This document shows positions 1-11,255 of a stretch of DNA of 64,000 nt, piece by piece; within the stretch, counting starts at the first letter, position 1, and every line of letters starts with the position of its first letter. The DNA comes from Exophiala sp. HKRS030. Its lineage: Eukaryota > Ascomycota > Eurotiomycetes > Chaetothyriales > Herpotrichiellaceae. A program made the translations under genes and the position numbers. The notes under the pieces are model-generated. The model was not told the origin of the DNA, ran no database searches, and worked only from the letters and a program-made list of their open reading frames with translations. The stretch is from positions 1,739,665 through 1,803,664 of the forward strand of contig JAHWDD010000003.1 in assembly GCA_023897205.1 (NCBI GenBank), written 5' to 3'.

Positions 1-107
1 TGGTCTGAATCCAATAATGTACGAACATCCTAACCCTATCCGCAATCTTACCCTTACCCATACATGATCCCTGATCCCCTTATCCCCTCTCTCCTACCTG
101 ATATGGC

Positions 108-135
108 GAGGTGAGGTGAGGTGATGTGAGGTGAA
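108..135 (+). repeat. Short GGTGA tandem repeat in intron
   Basis: Four to five imperfect copies of GGTGA run across the presumed intron just before the last pyruvate decarboxylase exon. It contains several GTGAGG donor-like words. Confidence 0.5.
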
Positions 136-183
136 GTCAATAAGTCTTGAAACTAACGCTGACGGCTGTCACGATGTCCTCAG

Positions 184-517
184 TTTCCTGATCAACAATG
201 ACGGTTACACCATCGAAAGAGCCATTCACGGGCCTCAAGAATCGTACAACGACATCACTACCTGGGATCACACGCACATGCTTCAGTTCTTCGGGGCGAA
301 TGACGGCGACAAGAGAACAACACAGGTCCGATCAAAGGCAGAAATGGAGGCCGTGTTGGAAGAAAGCCCGGCACCGCAAAAGCGGGGACAAGACACGCTT
401 CGACTGATCGAAGTATTTATGGACAGGATGGATGTGCCGTGGAGGTTGAAGAGGCAGATTGATTTGATCATGGAGAGGGCAAAGGCGGCGGCGGCGGCGA
501 CGACGACGAAAAAGTGA
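184..517 (+). CDS. Pyruvate decarboxylase-like, 3' exon only (partial)
   Basis: This is the carboxy-terminal exon of a thiamine-pyrophosphate-dependent pyruvate decarboxylase, which turns pyruvate into acetaldehyde and CO2 in the cytosol. The peptide starts with FLINNDGYTIERAIHG and continues with YNDI..WDH...FFGA and LRLIEV..DRMDVP, the order and spacing found at the end of fungal Pdc proteins; NNDGYTIE contributes to the cofactor site. The exon follows a splice acceptor (CTAAC/CTGAC branch signals near 153-162, CAG at 181-183) and enters in phase 2. It ends with an Ala/Thr/Lys tail and TGA. The rest of the gene lies left of the window, and bases 1-183 look like intron because all frames there are short. 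A related decarboxylase such as indolepyruvate decarboxylase is less likely but cannot be excluded. Confidence 0.85.
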
Positions 518-713
518 AATTGATCCGACAGAGATGGCGGTAGAAGGAGATCCCTAGATATGCGTCAGGCCAGTTCGAAATAGTGACCGACTCCCCATGA
601 GACGACATGATGACAGTATCTCGCCGATATGCTCTCTAGAAAATTATATACACGAACACTTGTCAATATCCAATCATGGTCTTTCTGGCTCATGTACCCT
701 TTGCCGTCTCCTC

Positions 714-1010
714 TCAGTTCGCAACATCTTTCGTGTCGTCATCAGGGACAAACTGCTCACGTCGTAATAAACCACAAGGATCCTCCTCCCCTGAGTATTT
801 CAGCACAAGAGAACCTCCATCCACTTTCAGAACATGCGTCCGGTCCTTCGCATGATACCTTGAATAGGTTTCATACAGCAAGGCTTTGGAGACGGGAAGC
901 TTCTCGATTTCCTCGTCGCTCCAGCCGGCAGACTTCAACGCTTCCTCGCCGCACGAGAATAGCGCCATGTAGACACTCAATCCAAGCGCATGGTGGCAGC
1001 AGCCAGACAT
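714..1010 (-). CDS. Hypothetical small protein or 3' exon
   Basis: A 98-codon reading frame begins at ATG 1010 (MSGCCHHALG...) and has a well-mixed, acidic, protein-like composition with a helix-forming stretch (GWSDEEIEKLPVSKALLYET). I do not recognise it. Just upstream of the ATG, the minus strand carries CCGCAG, a plausible acceptor, and a strong GTAAGT donor lies at about 1235-1230. So this could be the last exon of a longer gene on the minus strand rather than a complete gene. There are no obvious domains, signal peptide or membrane segments. It is tail-to-tail with the pyruvate decarboxylase exon. Confidence 0.35.
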   Translation of the reverse strand: MSGCCHHALGLSVYMALFSCGEEALKSAGWSDEEIEKLPVSKALLYETYSRYHAKDRTHVLKVDGGSLVLKYSGEEDPCGLLRREQFVPDDDTKDVAN

Positions 1011-1139
1011 ACTGCGGTTTGGAGGTCGTGAAATAATCGGATGTACATCGAGCAAAGGAAAGAAGAGAAAAATGACAACGGAGAAGAAAGAACGAATGTC
1101 ATCACGTGGAACGAGGCTCAACACGGGGCCGTGGAACAA

Positions 1140-2778
1140 TGTTCCGCCGACTCATTTTGCATGTTGACCGAGAATTGAATACTAGACAGTTGAAACGACA
1201 TTCATTCACGATTTAGGCATATGCTGCTTACTTACATTAGACCAACCACTGTCTTGGTTTTACGAGGAGACTACGAGCCAATCTCTAAACCCTCGAAGAA
1301 AAAGAATTGTCAGACCAGATCTTGATTTTACGTCTAGACCGGAATGTCCATCTACCTATTGCATTGTCCAGAGACCCAATCTCTGTGCCTTTCGTACCAA
1401 GCACAAACGGGCCCAAGAGATAAAATGTCCACCCAGAGGTCCAGTATCAAGCATCTGGCCCACGGCTTTTTTTTTAATAAGTAAAGGGGTTGACTCGGAG
1501 CAAGGCTACACAAGTCCGTCCACTAATCAACACGTTCCTGCATACCGGCGAACCTGAAGCCTGCATGCTGAACTTCAAGCCACCAGGAGCATGTCGAAAA
1601 AGGACCTTCTCCGAAGAGGGACCATGGTGAATTGATGCTTAACAATCACCGGCTTTTGATCTGTTGCGTGGTACATGCGTTGAGAAGCAGACCAGACTTT
1701 CCATGCAAGCCGAAATTGTCAAGAACCAATCCGCCAACGCCTCTCCGAAGGCGAAACTCATTGCTGTCGGAGCCAGGGTCCTCCAGACCAGACTGCTCAC
1801 CAGTAGTCGCCGCTTTCGACTTTCTCCGAAGATCAGTGAAGAGACGATGACCACAAGCCGAGACTCGAAGTCCCTGAACAGCAAAGTCTGGAGGTCTGAC
1901 CAAGACGACAAATGAGGGCCTCAACATCCATGCGCACATCAACGACCATCATGAGATATCCCTCAAGACCATAGCTCAACAACAGAAAAAAGTGTCTGGG
2001 TTGGAGAGCCTACACAGCGACGACCCAAAAGGGTCGAAGGGGGCTCACACCAACTTGTTCCAAACGAAAAAAGATACGCAAGACCTGCTTCATCCTCGAG
2101 ATACCAAACACGTCGTAAAATGACGAGGGTATATGATCGAAAGGATTTATGATTCCACTCCATCACGCGACCCCAGTTGCGATAATTGGCACAGTGCCAA
2201 AACTCGGAAAACACCACGTCTTGCTTGACACCCCTCACGAGTGGAGAGGCGCGACAGCCACTGTCGGGGTCGAGGGCTATCGAAAGATTGGCGGAGAAAT
2301 GGCATAGTCTTTCCACCAGAGGAAGAAAGACTGTCTGCGCCACTGGAGAAGGGGCAGGGAAGGAACTCTGGTCCCTCGGTTGTTGTCGCGGGAAATTCTT
2401 TGTCGACGTGAGAACAATGACCGGGTGTTGTTCGTTCGTTCCTTGACTGATTGGTTCGGTCGGTCCTCAAAATCGACAGAGGTTTCCTCCACAAAGCATA
2501 TCAACGCTCAACATGCACACGCACAAAACGCAATGCCACCCATTGGCTGCGTCTATCACATCTCATACTCATTATCGGAATTCCATCCTCTCCACAAATG
2601 TTCCATTACTCTCCGCTGTATCGTGAATCTAGGCTTGCTGTTGCCATACTAATACGATGCTTGAGTTGTTTGCATTCCTACAAAAAGGCCCGTATCATTA
2701 ACCTTGGAAACAGTTGTCGCAGATCCAAAGTGACATTTCCAAAACGCTTCAAAAGGTAAAAAAGGAGCAAGAAAATTT
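1140..2778. other. Intergenic, no gene recognised
   Basis: About 1.6 kb between the orphan ORF and the 3' end of PRM1. Several 70-126 codon frames overlap on both strands (1632-1942 and 1963-2494), but none resembles a known protein and none excludes the others. A T-run lies near 1467. Confidence 0.5.
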
Positions 2779-4974
2779 TCAATCACCGTTCCAGATACTT
2801 CCTCGTTTGCTGTCAATCCTTGTCATCCGTGTCTGTTCATAGCCTCGATGGCCCGCGTAGCCAAGTTTTGAATCAAATTGCTCCAAGGCCGTGATTTCAA
2901 TATCCTTGGAAGGGGTGTACTTGGGTGCAGGAGACATTGGCCTCCTAGAATTGATGTCGGCCAAAGGGACGTCCACAAATCCAGTATACCGATCTTGATT
3001 GTCAGAACGGAAGTCGGTGTTTGGCGCGGCGGGACCACCGTCACCTCTCACTTTGTCTCGGCCTGACCATTGCATCAATGCTCTGATTATTGCAATCAAT
3101 AAGATCATGACCCAGACAAGTAGGAGCACGGTTGAGATGAGCGCCTCTGTGCGGATACCACTTTCAACTTCGTCCACAACTCTTGCTACGGCGCTTGAGA
3201 TTTTGTTGCTCGCTGCATCGCCAGGACTGGCTAGGAATGAGTCGTCCGGATTGCCTGTCGAAGCAAGACTCGCAACAGCACCCAAGCTGAAGGTATCGTT
3301 TGCAAGAGTTGGAAAGTCAACATGTGCATTATCATGAACCCATGTCAAGCCTTTCTGAATGCCTGCAATCTTCAGGAGAAGAAGACAATTCAGAACTTCC
3401 ATAATGGGCTCATACAGCGGTGTGTTTCCGAAGGTGGCGTTGAGAACATCACTAGTTTTGTCCACGAAAGTATTGAGAGTATCATTGACTGCGGTCGTGG
3501 TAGTGTTGACCCATCCCAGCATGTCCTTGTTGATATCGTTGCTGACCGATGCAATGGCTGCATTAGTACCGTCAGCCCATTGCTCAGATGCATTGTTTAG
3601 TTGCGCGACGACTTTATCGGAGAAGGAGGTGACTTGGTTCGTCAGATTGGGGACCTCTTTCGCCATCGAGCGAAGGAGAATGGCTTGGCAAGCACATGCA
3701 AGCAGACCTGTGAAAGCTAAGGCGAGGACGAACAATGCCGCGTCGGTAGTGGCATATGCGACGACCCAGCGAGTCAAGCTCTTCTTTCGTTGTGACTCGA
3801 AATGTTGTGACATTTTCAATCCTGTGGAGGATGTGTAAGGCCTGCTGACAATATACACCACGTCCATAGGATCACGGTCGTTCGCTTTGACGATCTGGCT
3901 TCGTTCTTGCATGATGCGCCAGCGTCGGATCTCACGCCATGCCATTGGGATCATTGCCAGGATAGCAAGGACTAAAAGGACGCCGATAGCCACTTTCTTT
4001 GCGGCTGAGATCAGGTCAACCAGGCCATCGAAGAAGTCATTGATCCCGTTGTTGTCACTGCAGAAAGTGAGTTGCTCTTTCTGCGGAACCGGAAACAACG
4101 ATCGGTTGAACGTGTACGTTCCCAAAGACTGATTGATGAGTTGTTTGACTTCGTCAAAGGGAAGGCGGATGACACCTTCAGTAAGGTTTTTCACTTCGTC
4201 AAAGGTAGGAATTGAATTGTTGAGCTTTTGAAGATCTGCTGTAAGGTTGCCCGGTAATTTGAGGCCTTCGAGGGTATTCACCTGTTGGGTAAGATTTAGC
4301 GGAGGTGGTGTGGGAACTGATACCCCAAACGCCGTGAAACCTTTCAAAGCGTCCAGGAATTTGTTGTAGGCAGACTCAAAGTCGCCCAGAGCGTCGGACA
4401 TGTCGCCTCCAAGATTTTTGGTTAAACCGTTGAGGCTCTTCTGGGCAGAGTCGAGTGTCCCGATGACTGTGTGTAAACTTCCGCTGACGGCTAGGGTGAT
4501 CAGGCAAAGATAGGTGTTTGTCATCATTCCGATCACAAACACCACTATTTCTTCAACAGCTGTAACACTCAAGGTAGTCGTCTGCATCAGACCGCTGACG
4601 GATTTCTCGACGCCAGTGGCAGCTAGTTCATTCAGCCCTTGGGACATGTAATGCGGCATGGATGCCATAGTGGAACCCATGGATTCAACGTCTGAACACG
4701 CAGAGAGAGCCTCACGTCGTGCTGATCCTAGACTATTGTCGAGCCCAGAGATTGCGATAAGGGTGCGAGCAAGGACAAGTAGGAGTAAGATGGTCCATCG
4801 ATTGAGCCATATTTGTGATAAACGAGCCCGGAGGCCAAGGTAGGGTGTGATGGATGGTGCAGTGTGTGACAATGACCGAGGTGGGCCTTGGTCGGAGTAG
4901 TAGTCTTGTATCTCATGACTGCCGGCAGGCATGGATGGAGGAATGCCAGCCGTAAAGGCTGACGGTGCGGACAT
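2779..4974 (-). CDS. prm1: Plasma membrane fusion protein PRM1
   Basis: This multispanning protein acts at the plasma membrane during cell fusion (mating, and hyphal or conidial fusion in filamentous fungi). The single-exon frame gives 731 residues, the usual size for ascomycete Prm1. Five membrane segments are visible at about residues 61-76, 139-165, 328-347, 408-434 and 611-633. Two long extracytoplasmic loops between them carry many N-glycosylation sequons (for example NLT, NQS, NRS, NNAS, NTT, NAT). The stretch around residues 68-115 (ARTLIAISGLDNSL... SACSDVESMG) is the best conserved part of the family. Cysteines at about 305 and 530 in the loops are candidates for the disulfides known to stabilise the dimer. 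The 3' end faces a gene-poor region. No Ste12-type element was identified confidently upstream. Confidence 0.93.
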   Translation of the reverse strand: MSAPSAFTAGIPPSMPAGSHEIQDYYSDQGPPRSLSHTAPSITPYLGLRARLSQIWLNRWTILLLLVLARTLIAISGLDNSLGSARREALSACSDVESMGSTMASMPHYMSQGLNELAATGVEKSVSGLMQTTTLSVTAVEEIVVFVIGMMTNTYLCLITLAVSGSLHTVIGTLDSAQKSLNGLTKNLGGDMSDALGDFESAYNKFLDALKGFTAFGVSVPTPPPLNLTQQVNTLEGLKLPGNLTADLQKLNNSIPTFDEVKNLTEGVIRLPFDEVKQLINQSLGTYTFNRSLFPVPQKEQLTFCSDNNGINDFFDGLVDLISAAKKVAIGVLLVLAILAMIPMAWREIRRWRIMQERSQIVKANDRDPMDVVYIVSRPYTSSTGLKMSQHFESQRKKSLTRWVVAYATTDAALFVLALAFTGLLACACQAILLRSMAKEVPNLTNQVTSFSDKVVAQLNNASEQWADGTNAAIASVSNDINKDMLGWVNTTTTAVNDTLNTFVDKTSDVLNATFGNTPLYEPIMEVLNCLLLLKIAGIQKGLTWVHDNAHVDFPTLANDTFSLGAVASLASTGNPDDSFLASPGDAASNKISSAVARVVDEVESGIRTEALISTVLLLVWVMILLIAIIRALMQWSGRDKVRGDGGPAAPNTDFRSDNQDRYTGFVDVPLADINSRRPMSPAPKYTPSKDIEITALEQFDSKLGYAGHRGYEQTRMTRIDSKRGSIWNGD

Positions 4975-6614
4975 GGTGTAGAGATTGACTGGAAATTATC
5001 TGAATGTTGTTTCGAGTTAGTTGGGAAATTTCTTGACCGAGATCTGTTTTGCGATGAATTATGCAGTCGGTTGTCTGCTGTCTGTTGTAAAGAGAATCTG
5101 AAAGTGAAAGGAAAGATTGGATATGGTACAAAGGACAAAGAAGACCAAGCCGTCAAGGCTCGAACAAAGGACTATTTTAAATCAAACAAAGGAAATTCGT
5201 CACTCGAGAAAAGAAGTGATGTACTCGACAATAGCAAGAGTAGTGACAAAGGCAGTTGACAAAAGACGTTGGCGGAGCAGTACAATAAGAACAATAAGAG
5301 CTGACAATAGTGAAGTCTGCCATACGTACCGCGTTTCCAATCAACCTCCACTCCCCGCCGCAGGGGTCCAGCAACATTTTGCGCAAAGGACATCTTGAGC
5401 ACCGCGAAGTCGATGAAGTTTCAAGAGGGTTGCGCAAGTTGTGGACCGAGAACATCGGCTGGCCGTGATGTTTCCAGATGATATCGGCGCGTAATCCAGA
5501 AATAGCCCGACCAGGCTGAAGAAGCGCCCACCAACCATCGCTTCCTTTGTTCTCGCACGCCAGACACGCGGTCTCACGTGCGAGTTGAGTTGAGACAGCG
5601 AGAGATCTCAGTAGCGGCGCTCCTCCAGTTTGCTTCACTACCTTCCCAGCACTCTCGTGGATGTCCTCATTAAGCGTGGCCCGGTCGGAACGATATCAGA
5701 TTTGCGGTCTGGTGTCGTTGTTATATGAAGAGGGACGACCGCAGGAACAAGATCACCCACGAGAGACTGGAACGGCAGACACTATGAAGCAATCCGATGT
5801 CCTGACTGAGTGTCTACAGAAGAACAACAAGATGGTGGAAGCAGGATATTAAGTGATGATTATTTCAGCCACCACCAACTTTGTGGCGTCAACTCGGTCA
5901 TCGCAATAAGCTCCTGCTAGAGTTTCGTCATTCCTTGATTTAATCCTGGTAGCCTCGCCTTGGCATACCTTTTCTGGTCTAGTTTCAATACTCCTATCTC
6001 GGAGGAATGCCCTGTCCAATCTCAACGCTCTAGCACGGCTACGAGTACGAGTGCAGACGAATTGCGCAGGTACGATATTGCTACCTAGCCAGGAAGATAA
6101 TATATCCGACATTTATGAATCTGTTAGCACCGTGGCTTCAAGCTGGGATTTGATGCTAAGCATCGGCCTTTTCCATTCCATTCTCTCAGCAATTCGTTTC
6201 ACGCAAAGGAGATGCAAAGTAGCCACACAAAGGATGCTCAAGTATGATGGCCCGCAAGTCATGAGAGCGAGTACTTCAAGGTCTTGAAGCCGATGAGTCT
6301 GCTACAAAGCAGCTTCTCAGTATTGCAAGGAGACACGACGAAGAGTCATGGTCAAGCGATTCGGTTCACGCTCAGGTCTTGGCGGGTCGTGCAGCAGGAT
6401 GATAGTCATCGTCGTCAGGCGTTAGGTCCCGTCATCGGATCGCGGCAATGGTCACAAGGCACGTTATCGAAAAGCAATGGCGTAAAGCGTGAGTGGTGTG
6501 TGGTGGCCAGGTTTCCAAGCAAGGCGAATCAAGTCGTCGAGTGGTTCAAGATCATCCACCAATATAAAATCAGAGATTCCAATCACGAGCCAGGTCACGG
6601 TCACCCCACAGGCC
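4975..6614. other. Intergenic: PRM1 5' region and downstream of KH gene
   Basis: About 1.6 kb holding the PRM1 promoter on the right of its start and the 3' flank of the KH-protein gene. Short frames (for example 5177-5638 on the minus strand) look like shadows. No RNA gene or repeat is apparent. Confidence 0.5.
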
Positions 6615-8324
6615 TTATCGTTGCTCACCTTGACCTTGACCACCTTGTTGCTGTTGCTGTGCTGCCATTGCGGCATACCACATCTGGAGATAATTCTGGT
6701 AGCCACCGTAAGCAGCATAGGGATCGGCAGCTCCGCCGGCAGGGGGTGGTGCAGCTGGCTGAGCAGGAGCTGGGGCGCCAGGTGGCGGGTAGCTAGGTTG
6801 CTGCTGTGACGTGTAACGGTCGGTGTAGTCATCACGGCCTTCGCGAGCTTGGGATCGAGCACGCTGTGAAAGTGTTAGTGCTGGTGTTTAGCGTAACAAC
6901 GCTGGAGTGACTCACTACTGTGTCGACCTTGTCCATGATAGCACGTTTGGCAGCGTCAATGGCATGGCGACTGCCAACCAGACCGATTTCACGTTCGACG
7001 TCCCGACCAGAAGCAGGCGAGACATTGATTTTGCATCCTGTTTGATTCTGCATGTCACGAATCGACTCACCCCCTACCAATAATGTTAGCAGAAACTCAC
7101 AAACACATGCGCACGTAACATACCCTTTCCGATAATCATACCGACGGCCTCGCCGGGAACGTAAACCGTTTCAGAGATCTTGCCTTGGGTTTCTTCTCGC
7201 TCTCGGTGGAGGTCTTTGATACTGATACCCTTCTGATCACTTTCGACAATTTCCAAGATGAGGTCTCTGGCGTACTGTTGAGCTGAGGCACTACCAATAA
7301 GATTGACAGGCCGAAATCCATTTATGCTTTTGTTCTCGCCGAGGATGTTGACATGGCATCCGCTGCGGTCTTGCAGGTCACGGATCGTCTCTCCCCCTCG
7401 ACCGATGATTAAGCCGACAGTGCGGTCAGGAACCATCATCTGAAGGCTGTCACCCTCTTTGCTGGTGGAGACCGCAGGTTTACTCTGTCCCCGTGGCTTC
7501 TCTCCACCTCCTCTTTTAGCTGCATCGTTGTCATCAATGACTCTGAATATCTCTGCCTTCGCAGCAGATCGTGCTGCTCGACTGCCCGAGATTCTGCAGT
7601 GTCTCTGTGTACCAGCTACCTCAGGACCATCCAGAAATTGGACGCGGGCGCCGGTAGTGTTCTCAATTCTTCGCAAGTTTTCTCCTGACCGTCCAATAAC
7701 TAAACCCACGACTCCTTTGTCTAGAGGGAGAACTTCTGATTCGCCTTCGGCACCTCGTTCACGTCCAGGAGATCTGTCATCTCTAAATCTGCCGGGGGAG
7801 TATCGACCTCTCGGGGAAAGCGATCTCTCCCTCGTGTAAGCGCGGTCATTTGCACGTCGCTCATCGCGGTAGGGGTTATAGCTGTCGCGGTAAGCGTCTC
7901 GGTTCATCCGGGGCGGCGACCTCGAGGGCGACCTCGAACGTCGATAGCCTCGGCTGCCTGAACGCAGATCTGGGTTGATCGGGGCTGTGTGTTTGTAAGC
8001 ATAATCCGGAGAGGGAGTTGTAAGATACCTACGTCTACTAGGGTCATAAGGGACGCCTTTTTCAGCAGCGATACCATGGGCTTTGGCAATGGCGTCTGCA
8101 ATGCTGACAGAACCTGAACTGATGGGTTTTATGCCACCCAAATCGACACTACCTGAGCTGATGGGTGGAGGCAGGCCATAAGATGCCGGCGCACCACCGG
8201 GAGGAGTTGCATATTGTGGTGGTGGGAAGCCAGCTCCTGGTAATGGTGGAGGAGCTTGTGATGGTGTTCCTCCCTGTCGCTGTTGCGCAGCGAGAGCAGC
8301 AAGGATGTTGCTCAGATCTGACAT
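6615..8324 (-). CDS. KH-domain RNA-binding protein (three KH domains)
   Basis: A nuclear/cytoplasmic single-strand nucleic-acid-binding protein of the FUBP/Khd type. Three exons are inferred: 8324-7124, 7073-6916 and 6863-6615, joined by 50- and 52-bp introns, giving 535 residues. The amino third is Pro/Gly-rich followed by an Arg/Ser/Asp-rich low-complexity region. Three KH domains follow, each with the diagnostic GXXG loop: GRSG (about residue 210), GRGG (about 310) and GKGG (about 400). The third loop is rebuilt exactly by splicing across intron 1 (GKG|GES). The tail is rich in Pro, Tyr and Gln and ends at TAA 6617-6615. It probably works in mRNA splicing, stability or transcription control; the exact target cannot be read from sequence. 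Its 5' end faces the 9217 gene. Confidence 0.85.
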
Positions 8325-9216
8325 GGCAATGTCAATTAGTAGGCAAAAGGGAATAGAGGCAAGTGGAAAAAAAGGAAAGAGACAAGAGTGAAGCTGAGAT
8401 CAACTACGAGTTCTCTATGTACAACAAGAATGAACCGTCTTCGTGCAGGCGCCGCCGAACCGTGGGGCTCAGTGCAAATTTCAGGGTGCATCACGTGATT
8501 TTGGATTTTGGATTTTGTCGGGCTAAGCTTGGAGGAGAAGGCGGTCAATTTCAACCATCTGACTCTCCATCGCGACCTTTTTATTCTTGGTATGAATACG
8601 AAATGATATGGCATCCACAAGAATGATCCAGCAGAGTTGAGCTTCAACACCTAATGAAGGCGGGAGGCACTGATCACAGCGGCGTGCACCATCACAACCT
8701 TGTCCCACCACAGCCCATACTTTGTCATAGGTGCGACGTCAAAGATGCGAAGAAATACAGGAAGAGATGGCGACTGCAAGTCACTCACGACCAAACAATC
8801 TCCATGCTGTCTTTATTGGTAAGACTTGTTTGGTGTTTGTTTGGAAGGGCAATATGCATGCATGAAGCGGAATACCCAATGTTGTTTCCTTTTGTTTGGC
8901 AGCAAGAGCTTTGCAAAGGAAGGCGATGCTGGACTAACACTAGGAAAGTCACCTTTCTCATTGCCTTCCTTACCAGGTCCATCGTTGCTTGTCCTTGAAG
9001 ACCTTTCTGTTCTGATGGTATTTTCTGCATGCTTTATTCCGGCAACACAATCCAATGTAAACCTAAAGACTATCAAATGAATCTGCAAAATATGTGCGCT
9101 ATTTGTACCGCCATTCTTTACTGGCACCGCGTCTCAGTATTAATGTACTAGAGCAAGGTTAAGTTCAATTTTAATCTCGTCCTTCTTTACTCTTCAGTAC
9201 GCGCACACCTGCAAGT
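8325..9216. other. Divergent promoter region
   Basis: Nearly 0.9 kb between the start of the KH-protein gene (left) and the start of the Cys/His-rich gene (right). Only short overlapping shadow frames are present; nothing else is recognised. Confidence 0.55.
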
Positions 9217-10583
9217 ATGAATAATTCCAATCACAGAGTGGTCCGCACACCAAAGGGAGGAGAGAATGGTCTCAAGATCAAGAAAAATGGAACAAGATCA
9301 AAGAAGATACGGGATCCTATCCAAAACAGCGGGAATGGTGGAGGACAGCCTGAGCCACAGGACCATGTCCATATTTCTTCTCAAAGATCCACGCGTGCTC
9401 ATCCTCGGAATTTCTCAGACGTAGTGTCTGGAAAGGCTTCGAACTTGTCAATCACCAAGTCTGGCGGAATCGATGGGGACAAAACTACCGTGCAGTACGG
9501 AAGACAGAATCATGGCGATGTGTATGTTAATAGACGTCAAACCAGTGAATTTCGGGGAAAGGAGATTTCAACATCGGAGGAAGATTGGCGCGACTTTCCT
9601 CTTCCTAAGTCGACAACCACTCCCTATCAACGCTCTACTTCCAGGCGCGAATCAGTTGGAATTTCAGAGCCGGGCTGCTGGGTCCGAGATACGGCTCGCT
9701 CTGACGACACCCCGGGTTCGACTCAGAGAGATTCAACTGGCAGAAGCAAGGGGAAACATGACAAGCAGACGCAGGTACGGAAACTCTGAGCCAAATCGGA
9801 TAATCGCAAGGACTGATATGATGCTAGACTTTGGTGGTCAAGAGTGAACTGGGAACCCGACCCTTCAGGTTTGACGACTATGATCTCCGCCTGCGTTGTT
9901 GGAAACCAGACTGCGGCAAAATGACAAGTTGCTGGGATTGTTCTGTTGTCATCTGCCCCGGGTGTGGGCCGGATAGCTACGTGAGATATTGCAGCAGTCA
10001 ACATCTCTACGACGACATTCAATATCACTGGGTTTATCATTGTGGAAAACACGGCATTACCGATACGATCGATCGCACTACGATCCGCCTTTATCAAAAT
10101 CCTCCTCGTCCATATATCGTTAACGAAGGCTTCAACTCAATCGAAAGACATCGACAAGCAGTGTATCGATCACTGGAACCAGGTGACTTCTTCCTATTCG
10201 ACGATGCCGGTCTACTTAAACCAGATTTCATTGAGCCAACACGAGAAGAATGGAATATCAAGCGCGGAACAGGCCCATGCGTCCTCCAGTTATTCTTCCC
10301 TGACGACATGACGGATCAGTCCATGCGACATGTGTTCAACACCGACATCTTCGAGTGTCTAGGATTTGGGGGTCCTCGAGCAGCAAAGAGCTGCCTACGT
10401 GCTTTGCATCTAATCCGGGAGTCATTGATCCTATCAGGTAATTGGACCGAACAGGCGCTGGACTTGTTGTGCTTACAGGTTGCGGGAGAATGGGGTGGCT
10501 TCAAAGTTCCAGAAAGCTTTTACAATGTCGGAGAAGCAAATTTGGCGTGGCAGACACAGGGCACACTGCCACCGACACCTTGA
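9217..10583 (+). CDS. Uncharacterised Cys/His-rich (MYND-like) fungal protein
   Basis: Two exons (9217-9774 and 9828-10583) joined across a 53-bp intron in phase 0 give 437 residues. The first 186 residues are basic, polar and probably disordered. The second exon opens with a dense metal-binding pattern: Cys at about 210, 215, 221, 224, 229, 232, 241 and 258, with His at 245, 253, 257 and 261. The core reads CWKPDCGKMTSCWDC, then CPGCGP, then RYCSSQHL...HW. This is reminiscent of MYND-type zinc fingers but with more cysteines. The remainder is globular and ends TLPPTP. From memory the pattern resembles a group of unnamed proteins in filamentous ascomycetes, but no function is known to me and none is claimed. 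It starts head-to-head with the KH-protein gene. Confidence 0.75.
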
Positions 10584-10776
10584 CTCTGTGATTCTCTTGC
10601 GGCTTGCACACTGAGAGATTGGGTTGGTTTTGACACTCGTTGTTTGGATAGCATAGAAATAATGGCAGAGTTTCACACAAAATCTGATGGCTTATTGTAC
10701 GAGTACGAAGTATCGATGACTCTCGCCGCGCTCCTTCCCGTTGCACAGCGCCTCGTACTCGTTTAAGTAGAGGTCG

Positions 10777-10790
10777 TCGGCGCCCTCCGA
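10777..10790 (+). promoter_or_regulatory. UaY-type purine regulator site
   Basis: The sequence is TCGG, six bases, CCGA, a perfect match to the consensus bound by UaY, the Zn2Cys6 activator of purine catabolism in Aspergillus nidulans. It lies 466 bp upstream of the xanthine dehydrogenase start, which is one of the classic UaY targets. Confidence 0.7.
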
Positions 10791-11022
10791 ATTCACGTGA
10801 CTACGATATGGGGGCGACATGGAGATATGCGACGCGATGGAGGGGCAGTTCGAGTAATTACAGCTCGTCCCATTCGTTGTCTCTCCCTCGATCACTCCTC
10901 TATTAGATCGTTCTACAGCGCTGACCCGCCTCTGATTCGTGCATCCTCCTCATTCATGGCCGCTCCTATCGACTCCAGGCACAAATTCCTTTTGCGATGA
11001 GGTGAGAGTTTCACGTAGATCC

Positions 11023-11028
11023 TGATAA
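11023..11028 (+). promoter_or_regulatory. GATA (AreA-type) site TGATAA
   Basis: Matches the HGATAR consensus of the nitrogen regulator AreA. A second TGATAA lies at 11192-11197 and an inverted copy (CTATCG) at 10966-10971. All three fall within 300 bp of the xanthine dehydrogenase start. Confidence 0.45.
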
Positions 11029-11255
11029 GGTCATTCTGTTTTCCCTGGTCCTCGTTCGGCCGCCAGTTTCGTTGCTTGTACGAGTACAACTGGTCTTTTC
11101 TGCTGTTCCCCGCTGTGTAGACTGCCTCTCCTCCGCTTCTCGTACTCACACGCACTGGGCGGTTGCCACACAGAAGCAGACTTTGGAATGCTGATAATAT
11201 AGATTGACACCCTCCCTCCTGTCCCTCGTTGGACGTCTCGCACAATCCTTGCAAT

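Larger units (their letters stand above)
10584..11255. other. Upstream region of xanthine dehydrogenase
   Basis: Contains the regulatory sites listed separately (UaY-type and GATA), two copies of a GTACGAGTAC-like word (about 10696-10708 and 11079-11087), and the 3' flank of the Cys/His-rich gene. Confidence 0.6.

Noticed and set aside
1632..2494. Overlapping 70-126 codon frames on both strands
   Set aside because: They exclude each other, lack similarity to known families and have no consistent splice context.
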